64,000 nucleotides of DNA from Aralia elata (Eukaryota > Streptophyta > Magnoliopsida > Apiales > Araliaceae), in NCBI GenBank assembly GCA_034770075.1, contig JAVJAP010000126.1, positions 124,001 through 188,000 on the forward strand, written 5' to 3'. Shown here one piece after another: positions 1 to 9,959 of the stretch. How positions within the stretch are numbered: position 1 is the first letter of the stretch; each line of letters starts with the position of its first letter. The notes below the pieces were generated by a model. It ran no database searches, had not been told where the DNA came from, and saw only the letters and a list, made by a program, of their open reading frames with translations. The position numbers and the translations under genes are program-made.

Positions 1-1
1 T

Positions 2-3000
2 AATACTCGAACAATTATAGATGCAGCTGCTGGGGGAGCACTTATGGATAAGAATTTTGATGAAGTTTACACCTTGCTAGAAACTATGGCTGCAAATAAC
101 TATCAATGGCCGACGTCGAGGATGAATCACAAAAAGGTAGCTGGAGTTTTGGAGGTAGATGCAGTCACGGCATTAACAGCTCAGATGGCAGCCATGTCTA
201 AGAAGATTGAAGCTTTAGCAAAATCGAAAGTACAACAAGTAGCCTATGTGTGTGAACTATGTGCAGGCGCACATCCGACAGAATATTGTGCTATTAATCC
301 AGAATCTATACAGTACTTGGGGAGTTACAACAGACCACAACAGCCATACCAGAATGCATATAATCCGGGGTGGAAGAATCATCCGGGTTTCTCATGGAGC
401 AATAACTCTCAAGTTCAAAATCCAGCTCCAAGATCACAGAACCCCCCGGGTTTTCAGAACCAAGCTCCACAACAGGCAGAGAGAAAACCCAATTTAGAAG
501 AGTCTTTGGCAAGATTTATCACAACATCGGAGAAAAGAATGAATGAGCAAGATAAGCTGTTAAATCAGGTAGACTTGAATGTGAAAAGCCAAGCGGTGTC
601 AATTCGGAATTTGGAAAATCAGCTCGGTCAGTTGGCTCAAGTCTTGAACAATTGACCGCAAGGAACACTTCCAAGTGACACAGAGGTTAACCCCAAGAGA
701 GATGGTAAGGAACAATGTCAAGCTGTAACACTTCGAAGCGGGAAGAAACTCCAGCAGACCAGTGCGGCCGCGCCTGAAATACAAGGGGAGGCAGCGCGGC
801 CGCGCCCATCCCCAGTTCCAGATCCTGCAGAGACATTGGTAGGAAAAGACAAAGAAACGGAGAATGAGGAGAAAGACAAGGAGAAAACAAAGCAAGCAGA
901 AGTATACCCTCCTGTGCCATATCCTCAGAGACTTCACAAGCAGAAATTAGATAAACAATTCTCCAAATTCCTTGAAGTCTTTAAGCAGCTGCAAATCAAT
1001 ATACCGTTTGCTGAGGCTTTAGAGCAGATGCCGAGCTACGCCAAATTTATGAAAGGAATTTTATCGAGGAAGAAAAAGCTGGAGGATTATGAAACAGTAG
1101 CATTGACTGAGGAGTGTAGTGCCATATTGCAGAAGAAGTTGCCACCAAAGTTAAAGGATCCGGGTAGTTTCACTATCCCTTGCACCATTGACAGCTTATC
1201 AATCAGTAGATGTTTGTGTGATTTGGGTGCGAGCATCAACCTTATGCCGTTATCGATATATGTCCAGTTGGGTCTACCTGCACCGAAACCGACCACCATC
1301 TCTCTTCAGCTTGCTGATCGGTCGGTTACATATCCTAGAGGTATCGTGGAAGACATCTTGGTAAAAGTGGATAAATTCATATTCCCAGCCGATTTTATTA
1401 TTTTGGACTATGAGGACAAAGACATTCCTATCATATTTGGGAGACCTTTCTTGGCAACGGGGAGAACACTTATAGATGTGCAAAAAGGAGAATTGACTAT
1501 GAGGGTGCAAGACCAAGAAGTGACATTCAATGTGTTCAAAGCCATGAAATTTCCTACGGATGAGGAAGAGTGTTTCCGGTTGGACGTGGTAGAAAAAGTG
1601 GTGGAAGACGAGTTTTTGAGGAAATTGACCGAGGATCCGTTGGAACCTATTTTATTAGGGGAGGCTGACATGGATGACATAGAGATTATGGAGTTTCTTC
1701 ACATTTTAGATACAGTGCCGAGAGTACGCAAATTTCAGATCCCCTTTGAACCTTTGGAACTTACCGACAAATCCTTAGAACGCTTGAAGCCATCTCTTGA
1801 AATACCTCATACTCTTGAACTTAAACCTTTACCAAGCCATCTGAGGTATGCTTATTTGGGTGAATCATCTACTTTGCCTGATATTATTGCATCTGTACTT
1901 AACGAATTGCAGGAAAATAAGTTGATTCGAGTTCTCCGGGAGTACAAATCAGCAATTGGTTGGACCATCGCCGATATTAAAGGAATTAGTCCATCATTCT
2001 GTATGCACAAGATCCTTTTGGAAGACGATGCCAAACCAACGATAGAACAACAAAGGAGGCTGAACCCGATCGTGAAAGAAGTGGTGAAAAAGGAAATTTT
2101 GAAGTGGCTTGATGCAGGTATCATTTACCCCATCTCCGATAGCAGTTGGGTGAGTCCAGTCCAGTGTGTGCCTAAAAAGGGTGGTATGACGGTTGTAGAA
2201 AATGAAAATAATGAATTGATACCGACAAGGACAGTAATTGGATGGAGGGTTTGTATGGATTACAGGAAATTAAACAAGGCAACCCGCAAGGATCACTTTC
2301 CTCTACCCTTTATTGATCAAATGTTAGATAGACTGGCTAGGCATGAGTTCTATTGCTTATTGGATGGCTACTCAAGTTATAATCAGATAGTGATTGCCCC
2401 CGAAGATCAGGAAAAGACTACCTTCACGTGTCCTTACGGTACTTTCGCTTTTCGGAGGATGTCTTTTGGCTTATGCAATGCACCAGCGACTTTCCAAAGA
2501 TGCATGATGGCCATTTTCTCAGATATGGTCGAAAGCAACATGGAGGTATTCATGGATGATTTTTCAGTGTTTGGTGACACGTTTGATAGTTGCTTGGAAA
2601 ATCTGGTCCTGGTTTTGAAAAGATGCGTGGAGACCAATTTAGTGCTCAACTAGGAAAAATGCCACTTTATGGTGCAAGAGGGGATAATTCTTGGGCACAA
2701 GGTGTCGTCAAACGGATTAGAGGTTGATCGAGCCAAGCTGGAGACAATAGAAAATCTACTCCCACCAACTACAGTCAAGGGAATAAGGAGTTTCTTGGGA
2801 CACGCCGAATTTTATAGAAGATTCATAAAGGACTTTTCTAAGATCTCTAAGCCTTTATGTAGCCTATTGGAGAAAGATGTTCCCTTTAAGTTTGATGATG
2901 GCTGTCTTGCGGCTTTTGAATTGTTGAAAAGGAAATTGACCACAGCGCCAGTCATTGTAGCACCGGATTGGTCAAGGCCGTTTGAGTTGATGTGTGATGC

Positions 3001-4711
3001 TACCGATTATGCTATTGGGGCTGTTTTGGGCCAACGAAAGGAAAAGATTTTTCACGCCATTTATTATGCTAGCAAAACACTGTCCGATGCCCAGCTGAAC
3101 TATACGACCACAGAGAAGGAGTTGCTTGCGATTGTGTATGCCTTTGACAAATTTCGGTCGTACTTAATTGGAACTAAAGTAGCGGTGTTCACTGACCATT
3201 CTGCCATAAGATATCTGATTTCGAAGAAGGATGCGAAGCCACGGCTGATTCGATGGATACTTCTACTCCAGGAGTTCGACTTGGAAATCCGGGATAGGAA
3301 GGGGACGGAAAATCAAGTGGCAGATCATCTCTCGAGATTAGAAAATAATGACCACGTCAAGGGAGACAAAACGGTGATCAATGAGTTCTTTCCAGATGAG
3401 CATTTGTTTGTGATTCATTCTGAAGTCCCATGGTATGTCGATTTTGTCAACTATTTGGTTAGCAACGTACTTCCTCCTGATTTGACCAGTCAACAAAAGA
3501 AAAAGTTTCTGCATGATGTAAAAAGGTACATGTGGGACGAGCCGTTTCTGTTCAAACATTGTGCCGATCAGATGATTAGACGGTATGTGCCACAAAGTGA
3601 AGTAGAGAGTATTTTACATCATTGCCATGATTCACTATATGGAGGTCATTACGGAGGCGAGAAGACAGCGGCCAAGGTGTTACAAGTAGGATTTTTCTCG
3701 CCAACGTTGTTTAAGGACGCCCACTACTTCGTGCAAAGATGTGACAGATGTCAAAGGGTGGGAAATATTTCCAAGCGTCATGAGATGCCCTTGAATACCA
3801 TATTAGAAGTTGAAGTCTTTGACGTTTGGGGAATAGATTTTATGGGACCGTTCCCATCGTCCTTTACCAACCTCTACATCCTTTTGGCGGTCGATTATGT
3901 CTCTAAATGGGTGGAAGCAAGTGCGCTGCCGACTAATGATGCCAAAGTGGTTCTTAAATTCCTGCAGAAAAACATCTTCACACGTTTTGGCACCCCAAGA
4001 GCAATTATCAGTGATGAAGGGAGTCACTTTTGTAACAGGTCATTCACGGCTCTCCTAGCTAAGTATGGGGTACACCACCGAGTTGCTACAGCTTAGCATC
4101 CTCAAACTAGTGGTCAAGCCGAAGTTTCAAACAGAGAAGTGAAGAGAATTCTGGAAAAAATCGTCAATCCGAATAGAAAAGATTGGTCAGCAAAATTGGA
4201 TGATGCGCTTTGGGCTTATCGGACCGCTTATAAGACACCCATTGGCATGTCACCGTACCAATTAGTCTATGGAAAAGCATGTAACCTCCCAGTGGAACTT
4301 GAACACAAAGCTTATTGGGCCATCAGGAAGTTGAACTTGGATCTCACGGCTGCGGGGGAAAGGAGACTTTTTCAGCTGAATGAACTCGATAAATTTCGTC
4401 TTCAAGCATATGAGAACTCTAAGTTATACAAAGAAAAAGTCAAGAAGTGGCACGATCGGAAAATCATCGAAAGAAAATTTGAGCCGGGGCAAGCAGTGCT
4501 TCTCTACAACTCTAGATTGAGATTATTCCTAGGGAAGCTTAAATCTCGGTGGTCTGGTCCCTTCATTGTCAAACAAGCATTCTCTCATGGCGCCGTTGAA
4601 GTCTTTGCAACCAATCTGGAAGAGTCATTCAAAGTAAATGGTCAAAGATTAAAGCATTATTGGGGTGGTGATGTCGATCGCCAGAAAACCGCAATCACAC
4701 TTGTCGATTAA
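2..4711 (+). pseudogene. Athila gag-pol polyprotein of element A, three premature stops
   Basis: One continuous frame runs from base 2 to the TAA-type end at 4711 and is broken by TGA at 653-655, TAG at 2651-2653 and TAG at 4094-4096. The gag tail holds a CX2CX4HX4C zinc knuckle at 251-289. The aspartic protease DLGAS site lies near 1220-1249. RT has FMDD near 2549-2560, followed by RNase H (DATDYAIGAVLG near 2996, TDHSAIRYL near 3193). Integrase has its HHCC zinc finger near 3619-3755 and D-D-E residues near 3835, 4015 and 4120. The 653 stop fits CGA to TGA and the 2651 stop fits TGG to TAG, since element D keeps Trp there. There is no frameshift. The polyprotein would make particles and copy and integrate the element; as read it is dead. 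Confidence 0.93.
762..805. repeat. Pair of 12-bp GC-rich palindromes, 32 bp apart (inside gag-pol frame)
   Basis: GTGCGGCCGCGC (762-773) and GCGCGGCCGCGC (794-805) are separated by exactly 20 bp of unrelated sequence. They lie in the low-complexity linker between gag and protease, encoding Ala/Arg/Pro-rich residues. The same 12-20-12 layout occurs three more times in element A. Confidence 0.85.
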
Positions 4712-4752
4712 AGTTTGAAACAGAGTAGTCAGGCTGAAAGACTTTAAATCAA

Positions 4753-4776
4753 GCGCTAGTTGGGAGGCAACCCAAT
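4753..4776 (+). other. Conserved Athila motif after the pol stop, possible hairpin
   Basis: Forty-two bases after the pol stop is GCGCT-N3-TGGGAGGCAACC. Element D has the same motif at the same place (60233-60256, minus strand). In A, TTGGG and CCCAA can pair around a six-base loop AGGCAA; in D the inner pairing TGGG/CCTA is kept with one G-U pair. The rest of 4712-4963 is AT-rich, non-coding linker. Function unknown; it could be a splice or packaging signal for RNA carrying the downstream ORF. Confidence 0.6.
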
Positions 4777-4963
4777 CTTTAATTCCTTTAAGTTGAAATT
4801 CTGTGATTTTTTTAGGAGTATTTAGTAGTGCTAGTTTTGTTTTGAATTAGTACTAATTAGATACTTTATTTCTTTTTATTTTCTTTTAGGTTTCACATCA
4901 AGGCTTCATAATCCAGAGTCAAACAAAAGAGCTTAACAAAGAAAATTGCATGTTGCCAGGACA

Positions 4964-5007
4964 ACGCGGTCGCGCCCAAATTGTGAAGGAGAGAAGCGCG
5001 AGCGCGC
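4964..5007. repeat. Second pair of 12-bp GC-rich palindromes, 32 bp apart
   Basis: ACGCGGTCGCGC (4964-4975) and GCGCGAGCGCGC (4996-5007) are again separated by exactly 20 bp. They sit just before the accessory ORF fragment, where the 5' half of that ORF seems to have been deleted. Confidence 0.85.
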
Positions 5008-5730
5008 ATAATTCCAGATACTCAATGGACCACTAAGGTCGGTACTACCCAGAAACTCCATTTCCCACACACGGCTCTCAATCGGTACGCGAAGGCGTGG
5101 TATGGCTTTATCTGTGCTAGTATGCTTCCTACGAGGCATGTGAATGACGTTACAAAAGACCGCGCTATTCTGTTATATGGAATTCTAAAGGGCAAACTAA
5201 TTGATGTGGGAGCCCTCATTCACTCGTCCATGTTGCGATCCATGCGAGGGAGTACCTCTGGCGGAATCCTGCATGCTTCAATTATCAGTCGTCTTTGCAT
5301 AGCAGCTGGGGTTACGTGGGACAACGAGACTTTACTGCTGCCAATGAAGGATATTGATCATAATCACATCCGGAAGTACGTTGTCTGGGATGGTGGCGAG
5401 TCTCATCCGCGAGGACTTGGATTCCTTATGGGTAGTGTTGCTGACGAAGAAGAGGAGGATGCAGGAGCGGATGGAGCAGCGGCTGCCATGTCAGTGACTC
5501 CTACCATGTATGCCCCCCAGGAACGCGATCTGCGTCGTCTTCAGAGAAGGATGGACGCTCTACATGCAGATTTCCGTACGTATTCTATGGACTTTTCTGG
5601 AGCGTTGGCACATGCATTCAATCAGTTGGGTGTACAGGTCCAGTTTCCCACTTTTGGTTCCGTTAGTTTATACCCACCACCGGATACTCCTCCCGAGCCT
5701 ACTGCGGGAGATGATGATGCAGCTATTTAG
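4987..5730 (+). pseudogene. 5'-truncated Athila accessory ORF (env-position protein)
   Basis: An open frame ends with TAG at 5728-5730; the first ATG is at 5122, but similarity to the element D ORF begins upstream near 5026 (W-T-T-K), so the true N-terminal part is missing. The shared core includes RYAKAWYGF, HVNDVTKDRA and a Cys/Ala-rich helix region. The end is acidic (DDDA). This is the ORF that plant Athila elements carry between pol and the 3' LTR, often called env-like or putative plant transposon protein. I see no signal peptide or convincing membrane span in this fragment. It lacks the MAPKRHRGE-type start present in D, so it is a deletion derivative. Its role is not established. Confidence 0.75.
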
Positions 5731-5766
5731 GGGAGTTTCTTTCTTTCCCCTTGTGCTTTAATTTTT

Positions 5767-5802
5767 ACAATGAGGGCATTGTCTAACATGCGTTTGGAGG
5801 AG
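5767..5802 (+). other. Hairpin ACAATG-AGGG-CATTGT followed by purine-rich tract
   Basis: A perfect 6-bp stem with four-base loop AGGG (5767-5782) lies 36 bp after the accessory ORF stop and is followed by GTTTGGAGGAG (5792-5802). Element D has the same stem with loop AGGA and a longer G-rich tract. It resembles an internal (central-type) PPT module, which is inference. Confidence 0.65.
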
Positions 5803-6268
5803 TGATAGTTAATTTGGTGTTTTCATGATAGTTTTGCATATTGTCTGTTAGTTACTTTGAGTTGTGTTTATGTAAGTTAGTTTGTGGTGCATTTAGTTCG
5901 TTGCATGAATCCAAGTGAGTAGTTGGTATGATTTTGACTCGGCCAATGATGAGTTTGGTCTTATTGTGTTAACGTGGACAGTGTGATAGTCATTAGGAAT
6001 GTTATAATTGAGATCATAAGAATAATTATGCATGTCTTAACTTGAGTTATCGGATAGCACATGATTTGATTAATTTGACTGCTGAAGTTCAAAGTGTTGC
6101 ATAATTAACTTTTAAATGAGAATTGGGTAAAAAAAAAAAACTTTAGGTAAATTTACAATGAGGCTGAAATAGAGTAAAAGCTGAGTTTGGGGGTTTCTTT
6201 TTAAAGGCTGAAAAAAAAATCATCAATTAGAAAAATCCAAAAATACAATAAATGCGTTGACTAGTTAG

Positions 6269-6455
6269 GTTCTATGGCCTTTGTTACTCGTGTAATTAGA
6301 TCCTTAGGGGTGTCTTAACACCTAGTGCCCTAAAGCCGACTGGTTTGGGAGCCACTGATTGAACGCTCGTTATATGGGTGACTTTGAAAAGCCTAAGAGA
6401 GCCTGGCATTGCACAGTTAAGCATAAATACGAGATGGAGTGTAAAACGCACTCGT
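6269..6455 (+). other. Conserved Athila 3' non-coding block with two hairpins
   Basis: This segment is clearly alike in elements A and D although the flanking 3' regions are diverged. It includes CTGGTTTGGGAG, a GTGAC...TTGAA...AGCCTAA string and the end ACGAGATGGAG...CTCGT. Two foldable parts are visible: GGTGT-CTTA-ACACC at 6309-6322, and a double stem ACGAG...CTCGT enclosing GTGT/ACGC at 6429-6455. In D the inner stem is GCGT/ACGC, so the change keeps pairing. No protein is encoded in a shared frame. Confidence 0.7.
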
Positions 6456-6808
6456 AAAAGAATAAAGTTAGAAATAAGCCTTGTTAGTACCCTCATGCTT
6501 AGTTTTTGCGGATTTGTTGTATTTGCTTGAATTAAATTGAACATAGTTTATTCTTATTCTAGAGTTGGTTATGCGGCTATATTTTGAACTTTGGATAGTT
6601 AGAGTGATTAATGAACACACACTCACAACTTGGGTGTTGACAGGTGTATTGTGTTTGAGTGATTGGGATTATTAGTTCCTATTGACTGGATTTATTGTTC
6701 CAAGTTAGTTTTTGATATCTCTGAGGTTAACAGTTAAGATTCATACTGGTTATTGGTTGGATTCTTAGGCATGGTAGTTGTTAGTTGCGTTCATGTTATT
6801 GTTTTGCA

Positions 6809-6847
6809 TTGCTTGGGGACAAGCAACAGTTCGAGTTTGGGGGTATT
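6809..6847 (+). promoter_or_regulatory. Hairpin plus polypurine tract of element A
   Basis: TTGCTTG-GGGA-CAAGCAA (6809-6826) is a perfect 7-bp stem with four-base loop. It is followed by GAGTTTGGGGGTA and then the LTR start TGATGAG. The G-rich run is the plus-strand primer. Element D has the same hairpin with 8 bp of stem. Confidence 0.85.
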
Positions 6848-7035
6848 TGATGAGTAGGTTTTATACCTATGAATTGGGTACCATTTGATTGCATTATTGT
6901 CAATTTCCTTGAGTCGTAGTTACTTTTCATGCGTTTTTTGTGTTTGTGTAGGCACTCTGCATTTGGAACCAAAGTGGTGGGGAATGGAGCATTGAAGCAG
7001 GAAAAATAAAAAGAATGGTAAGTTGCTGAGGAGCT

Positions 7036-7155
7036 GCGCGGCCGCGCGGGAATTGTATTGGAAGGCGGCGCGGGCGCGCAGGTTGTCAGACCGAGCCTCT
7101 GCTGGAATGAAGCGCGAGCGCGCTGTGGGTATGCTGTGGCTTGGCGCGGGCGCGC
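7036..7155. repeat. Two pairs of 12-bp GC palindromes in the LTR
   Basis: GCGCGGCCGCGC (7036-7047), GCGCGGGCGCGC (7068-7079), GCGCGAGCGCGC (7112-7123) and GCGCGGGCGCGC (7144-7155). Within each pair the start-to-start distance is exactly 32 bp with unrelated 20-bp spacers; the pairs are 44 bp apart. They lie about 100-220 bp upstream of the TATA box. Confidence 0.9.
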
Positions 7156-7253
7156 TAGTGCGTGTTGACTAAGTTGACTTTTCAGCAATTTAGAAGAATT
7201 TGATGTGTAATTGGATTTGATACTCTTTAATTAATTAGGGTTTTTATTAGATA

Positions 7254-7262
7254 CTATAAATA
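7254..7262 (+). promoter_or_regulatory. TATA box of element A LTR
   Basis: CTATAAATA lies in the middle of the LTR just upstream of a likely transcribed R/U5 region, as expected for an LTR promoter. No start site can be fixed from sequence alone. Confidence 0.6.
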
Positions 7263-8221
7263 GTTGTTGAACTTATTATTAAAAAAACAACCCTAGTTTT
7301 TGAAGCAATTGGAGAAGACTTGAAGCAAGTTGATAGCGGGAGAAAGCAAGGAGGAGCAGAACAGAGATTGAAAGATTGCTTACAGTGTTTCTTCTCTTTT
7401 CTCTCTATTCTAAAAATTTGATGTTATTAAACTTGTGGATGATGAATTCTAGTTTAATTATGAACTAAATTTCTTTCAAGGCTATAATGGATCTTAGTGC
7501 GTAGTTTTGAATAGCATGCTTTTCTGAATATTGTGTTTAATTATCTTTGGATTGTCTATTATGGTTTATGCTGAATTGTTTAATTATCTGGCCAATAATT
7601 ACCGCGATAATCTAAATGAATTCGAGAGATGAAGTATAGATTTAGATCTGACCATAATAGCATGTGATTGTGTTTTCTACTGTCGATGGAATTCATAATT
7701 TGTGATTAGAATAGAGATATACCTATCACCGCATGTAATCAAAATAGGGAACTTGGGCTTTAAATCCTTTTTAATTGTAATTCACATAGAAATATAGTGA
7801 GTTAGTTATCTGGGGTGATTAACTTGAGTCTATCAATTGTGGATTTAAGTTAAGTTGTTTATGAAACATTGAAAGATGATCATAAATAGTGATGAGTTCC
7901 TGGTTAACAATCCAAAATATCTAGCATAATCCATAGGGAAGCGTGTTAAGTAAAATAAAGCATTAAGTGAAGTTATAGTCTTAAGTCTTTAAAAATCTGT
8001 TTTCAAATTAGTGTTAGTAATTTAATTTAGAATTAATTAGTTAAATTCAAAACCTCAGAAATCGTTGGTCATTTGTTTACTAAAATAGATTTGATTTAAA
8101 TTGGGGATTTGTTATTATAGAATCAATTCTTCTCTGTGGGACGATACTCTACTTTCACTTTATTACTTATGGACTGCGTATACTTGCGTATTTTTGCTGG
8201 TATAGACATTGGCAAACAGGA

Positions 8222-9446
8222 TGCATGAACTATGCTAATCTCACTCTCTTTTCCTCTCTAAGCTCTTACTCTATGTTCTTGCTTGGGAGAAATGAAAGAA
8301 GGAGATGAAAAGAAGAAATGAACTTTAAATGAAATGAAATGATAGAATACTTGCAAGTATAATGCTAAATTAGAATTCATGCTATTATCCCCCACATCTT
8401 TCCTGCCCCTTGGATATAAGAGTTCACCTTATCCCTTCCATTTAGCCTTAATCTTATCTTTAAGTGTGCTAATTAGATTTTCCACCAATGGGAGCTTGAC
8501 AACCTTGTCCTTTGTGTAAGAGTTACTAATATCCCACATATCTTTGTTGTCCCTTGGATAAAAGGCTTACTAATTGGATAATAGCAAGAAACATCTACCT
8601 TTTGTCATCATGGAGCTAGTGAGTAGCCTTGTGTCACTAGGGTGGCTAGTTGACATCTTAGGAAGCTATGACATAATAGAAAGCTACTTGACATGATAGG
8701 AAACTATGATATCAAGTCTACAACTTCAACTTCCAAGACAAGCTAGCTACTTAATTAAAGTAAAATTTGAAATCAACTTGCTCTCCCCTCTCTCCTAGTG
8801 CACGACCAAGAAGGAAGTTGTCCAAAAATGTTGTCCCAAATAGCTTTAATTAATAAACAAATGCTACACATTTAATTTATCAAATGACTAGGTTTTGGAC
8901 CACACATTAAATACCATTGGGCTTCCAATTTAAATGATTAGGCTAATAAAAATTCAAATCTATTTAACACAATATTGGGTCATTTAATTTAACCCCATGA
9001 TAGCTCATTTAATAAGCCACACAATTAATACCTAAATCCATGATTAATATAAATGATTGAACTAGGTTCATTAATTAAGTAACTTAGTCAATTAGTAAAT
9101 AAATTACTAACTTAACTATTAATTATTATTATCCAATTTGGACCATATCTCATTAACAACTACTTTCATTAATTAACCCACACACTTTATTTACTAACTA
9201 TATTCAATTTACTTGAATACTTAATTTAGTAAATACCTTGTCAACTTTATGGATATAAAGCCTTAGGGTTTGCTCACTAGTTTAAATATACTACTAGTGA
9301 TTCCCTTAACACAAATTTATATCATTAAATCACATAGTCACATAATCCACCAAATACACCCAGGGGTTTAAATAAGAACACAAAGTTAACTCATTAAAAT
9401 TAAATTATATTTAATTAATAATGACGTTCAAAATTCACGGGCATTA
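8222..9446 (-). repeat. Tekay-like LTR fragment, reverse orientation
   Basis: Read on the minus strand this begins TGTAATGCCCGTG, the form of many chromovirus LTR starts, and continues as AT-rich, non-coding sequence. The + strand runs from TGCATG to ATTACA, so TG...CA ends are possible. Flanks show no matching 5-bp TSD, and no PPT lies next to the start, so this is probably a truncated or rearranged copy. No coding region of note is present. Confidence 0.5.
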
Positions 9447-9959
9447 CAGATACCATGGCGATTGGCTTTAGTGCAAGTGGGAGATTGAAAGTAGTATGCA
9501 CACAAGCCAATCATATTTGATATGATATAGCATATACTTTGTAATCTTATTCGTTTGTTAAAGGCATTTTACTTTATCTACATCGTGCTGTTATATTAAA
9601 TGTGACAAACCCATAGTTTAGAGCAATGCTTTTAGAATCATGATGGTGATCGTGCTAATAAGATCTAAAATCCAGATAGCTCACAAACTAAAATCGTTCC
9701 TAATCGATGGATTACTAAAAAGGGGATTAGTGAATCCGGATAGATTAGTACATATGTTGCTTGCTCTTATGAAGAGGATGATTGATCTTATAATCATTTA
9801 TGTGGAGACACTAAAGCAAGTATGTAGGTGCTTATTAGAGAATAAGTTCACTGAACGTGGCTTGCTAAGGAATACCTAATGGAGTTTTACTCGCCTGTCA
9901 ATAGGAATTCCTCTAGTGATAGCAGTACAAGTGATCCTTCGACTTGAGATCATCATAGT
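9447..9959 (+). mobile_element. Copia 3' fragment: end of internal region, PPT and part of LTR
   Basis: Bases 9447-9485 match the end of the copia internal region (GTGCAAGTGGGAGAT PPT), and 9486 onward match the LTR start TGAAAGTAG of the same family. The LTR stops after about 470 bp, where the reverse-oriented copia element begins. It therefore forms an inverted repeat with 11282-11825. Short apparent ORFs here are non-coding LTR. Confidence 0.85.

Larger units (their letters stand above)
5731..6808 (+). other. Long 3' non-coding region of element A
   Basis: There is no ORF of note. The region holds a hairpin plus purine-rich tract just after the accessory ORF, AT-rich sequence with two short A runs (near 6130 and 6211), and a block conserved with element D (6269-6455). 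Confidence 0.8.
1..8218 (+). mobile_element. Athila-lineage Ty3/gypsy retrotransposon (element A), 5' end outside window
   Basis: The sequence shows, in order, the end of gag, protease, reverse transcriptase, RNase H, integrase, a truncated accessory ORF, a long 3' non-coding region, a PPT and one LTR. The protease core DLGASINLMP, the RT catalytic motif FMDD and the downstream accessory ORF are typical of the plant Athila lineage. Its 5' LTR and gag start lie before base 1, so the TSD cannot be tested; the base after the LTR begins GGATG. Only three stops break a 1.57-kb-codon frame with no frameshift, so this copy is younger than element D. Confidence 0.93.
6848..8218 (+). repeat. 3' LTR of element A (Athila)
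   Basis: The LTR starts TGATGAG directly after the PPT and ends GGCAAACA, close to the common Athila ending (GTATACTTGC...) also seen in D and in the solo LTR at 36468. Length is about 1371 bp. It contains four GC-rich palindromes (7036-7155) and a TATA box. The 3' boundary is set by the CA end and by comparison, so it may be off by a few bases. Confidence 0.85.

Noticed and set aside
9640..9879. 79-codon ORF with relatives at 11369-11629 and 42816-43001
   Set aside because: It is part of the copia LTR U3; the copies differ by frame-breaking changes and it has no domain.
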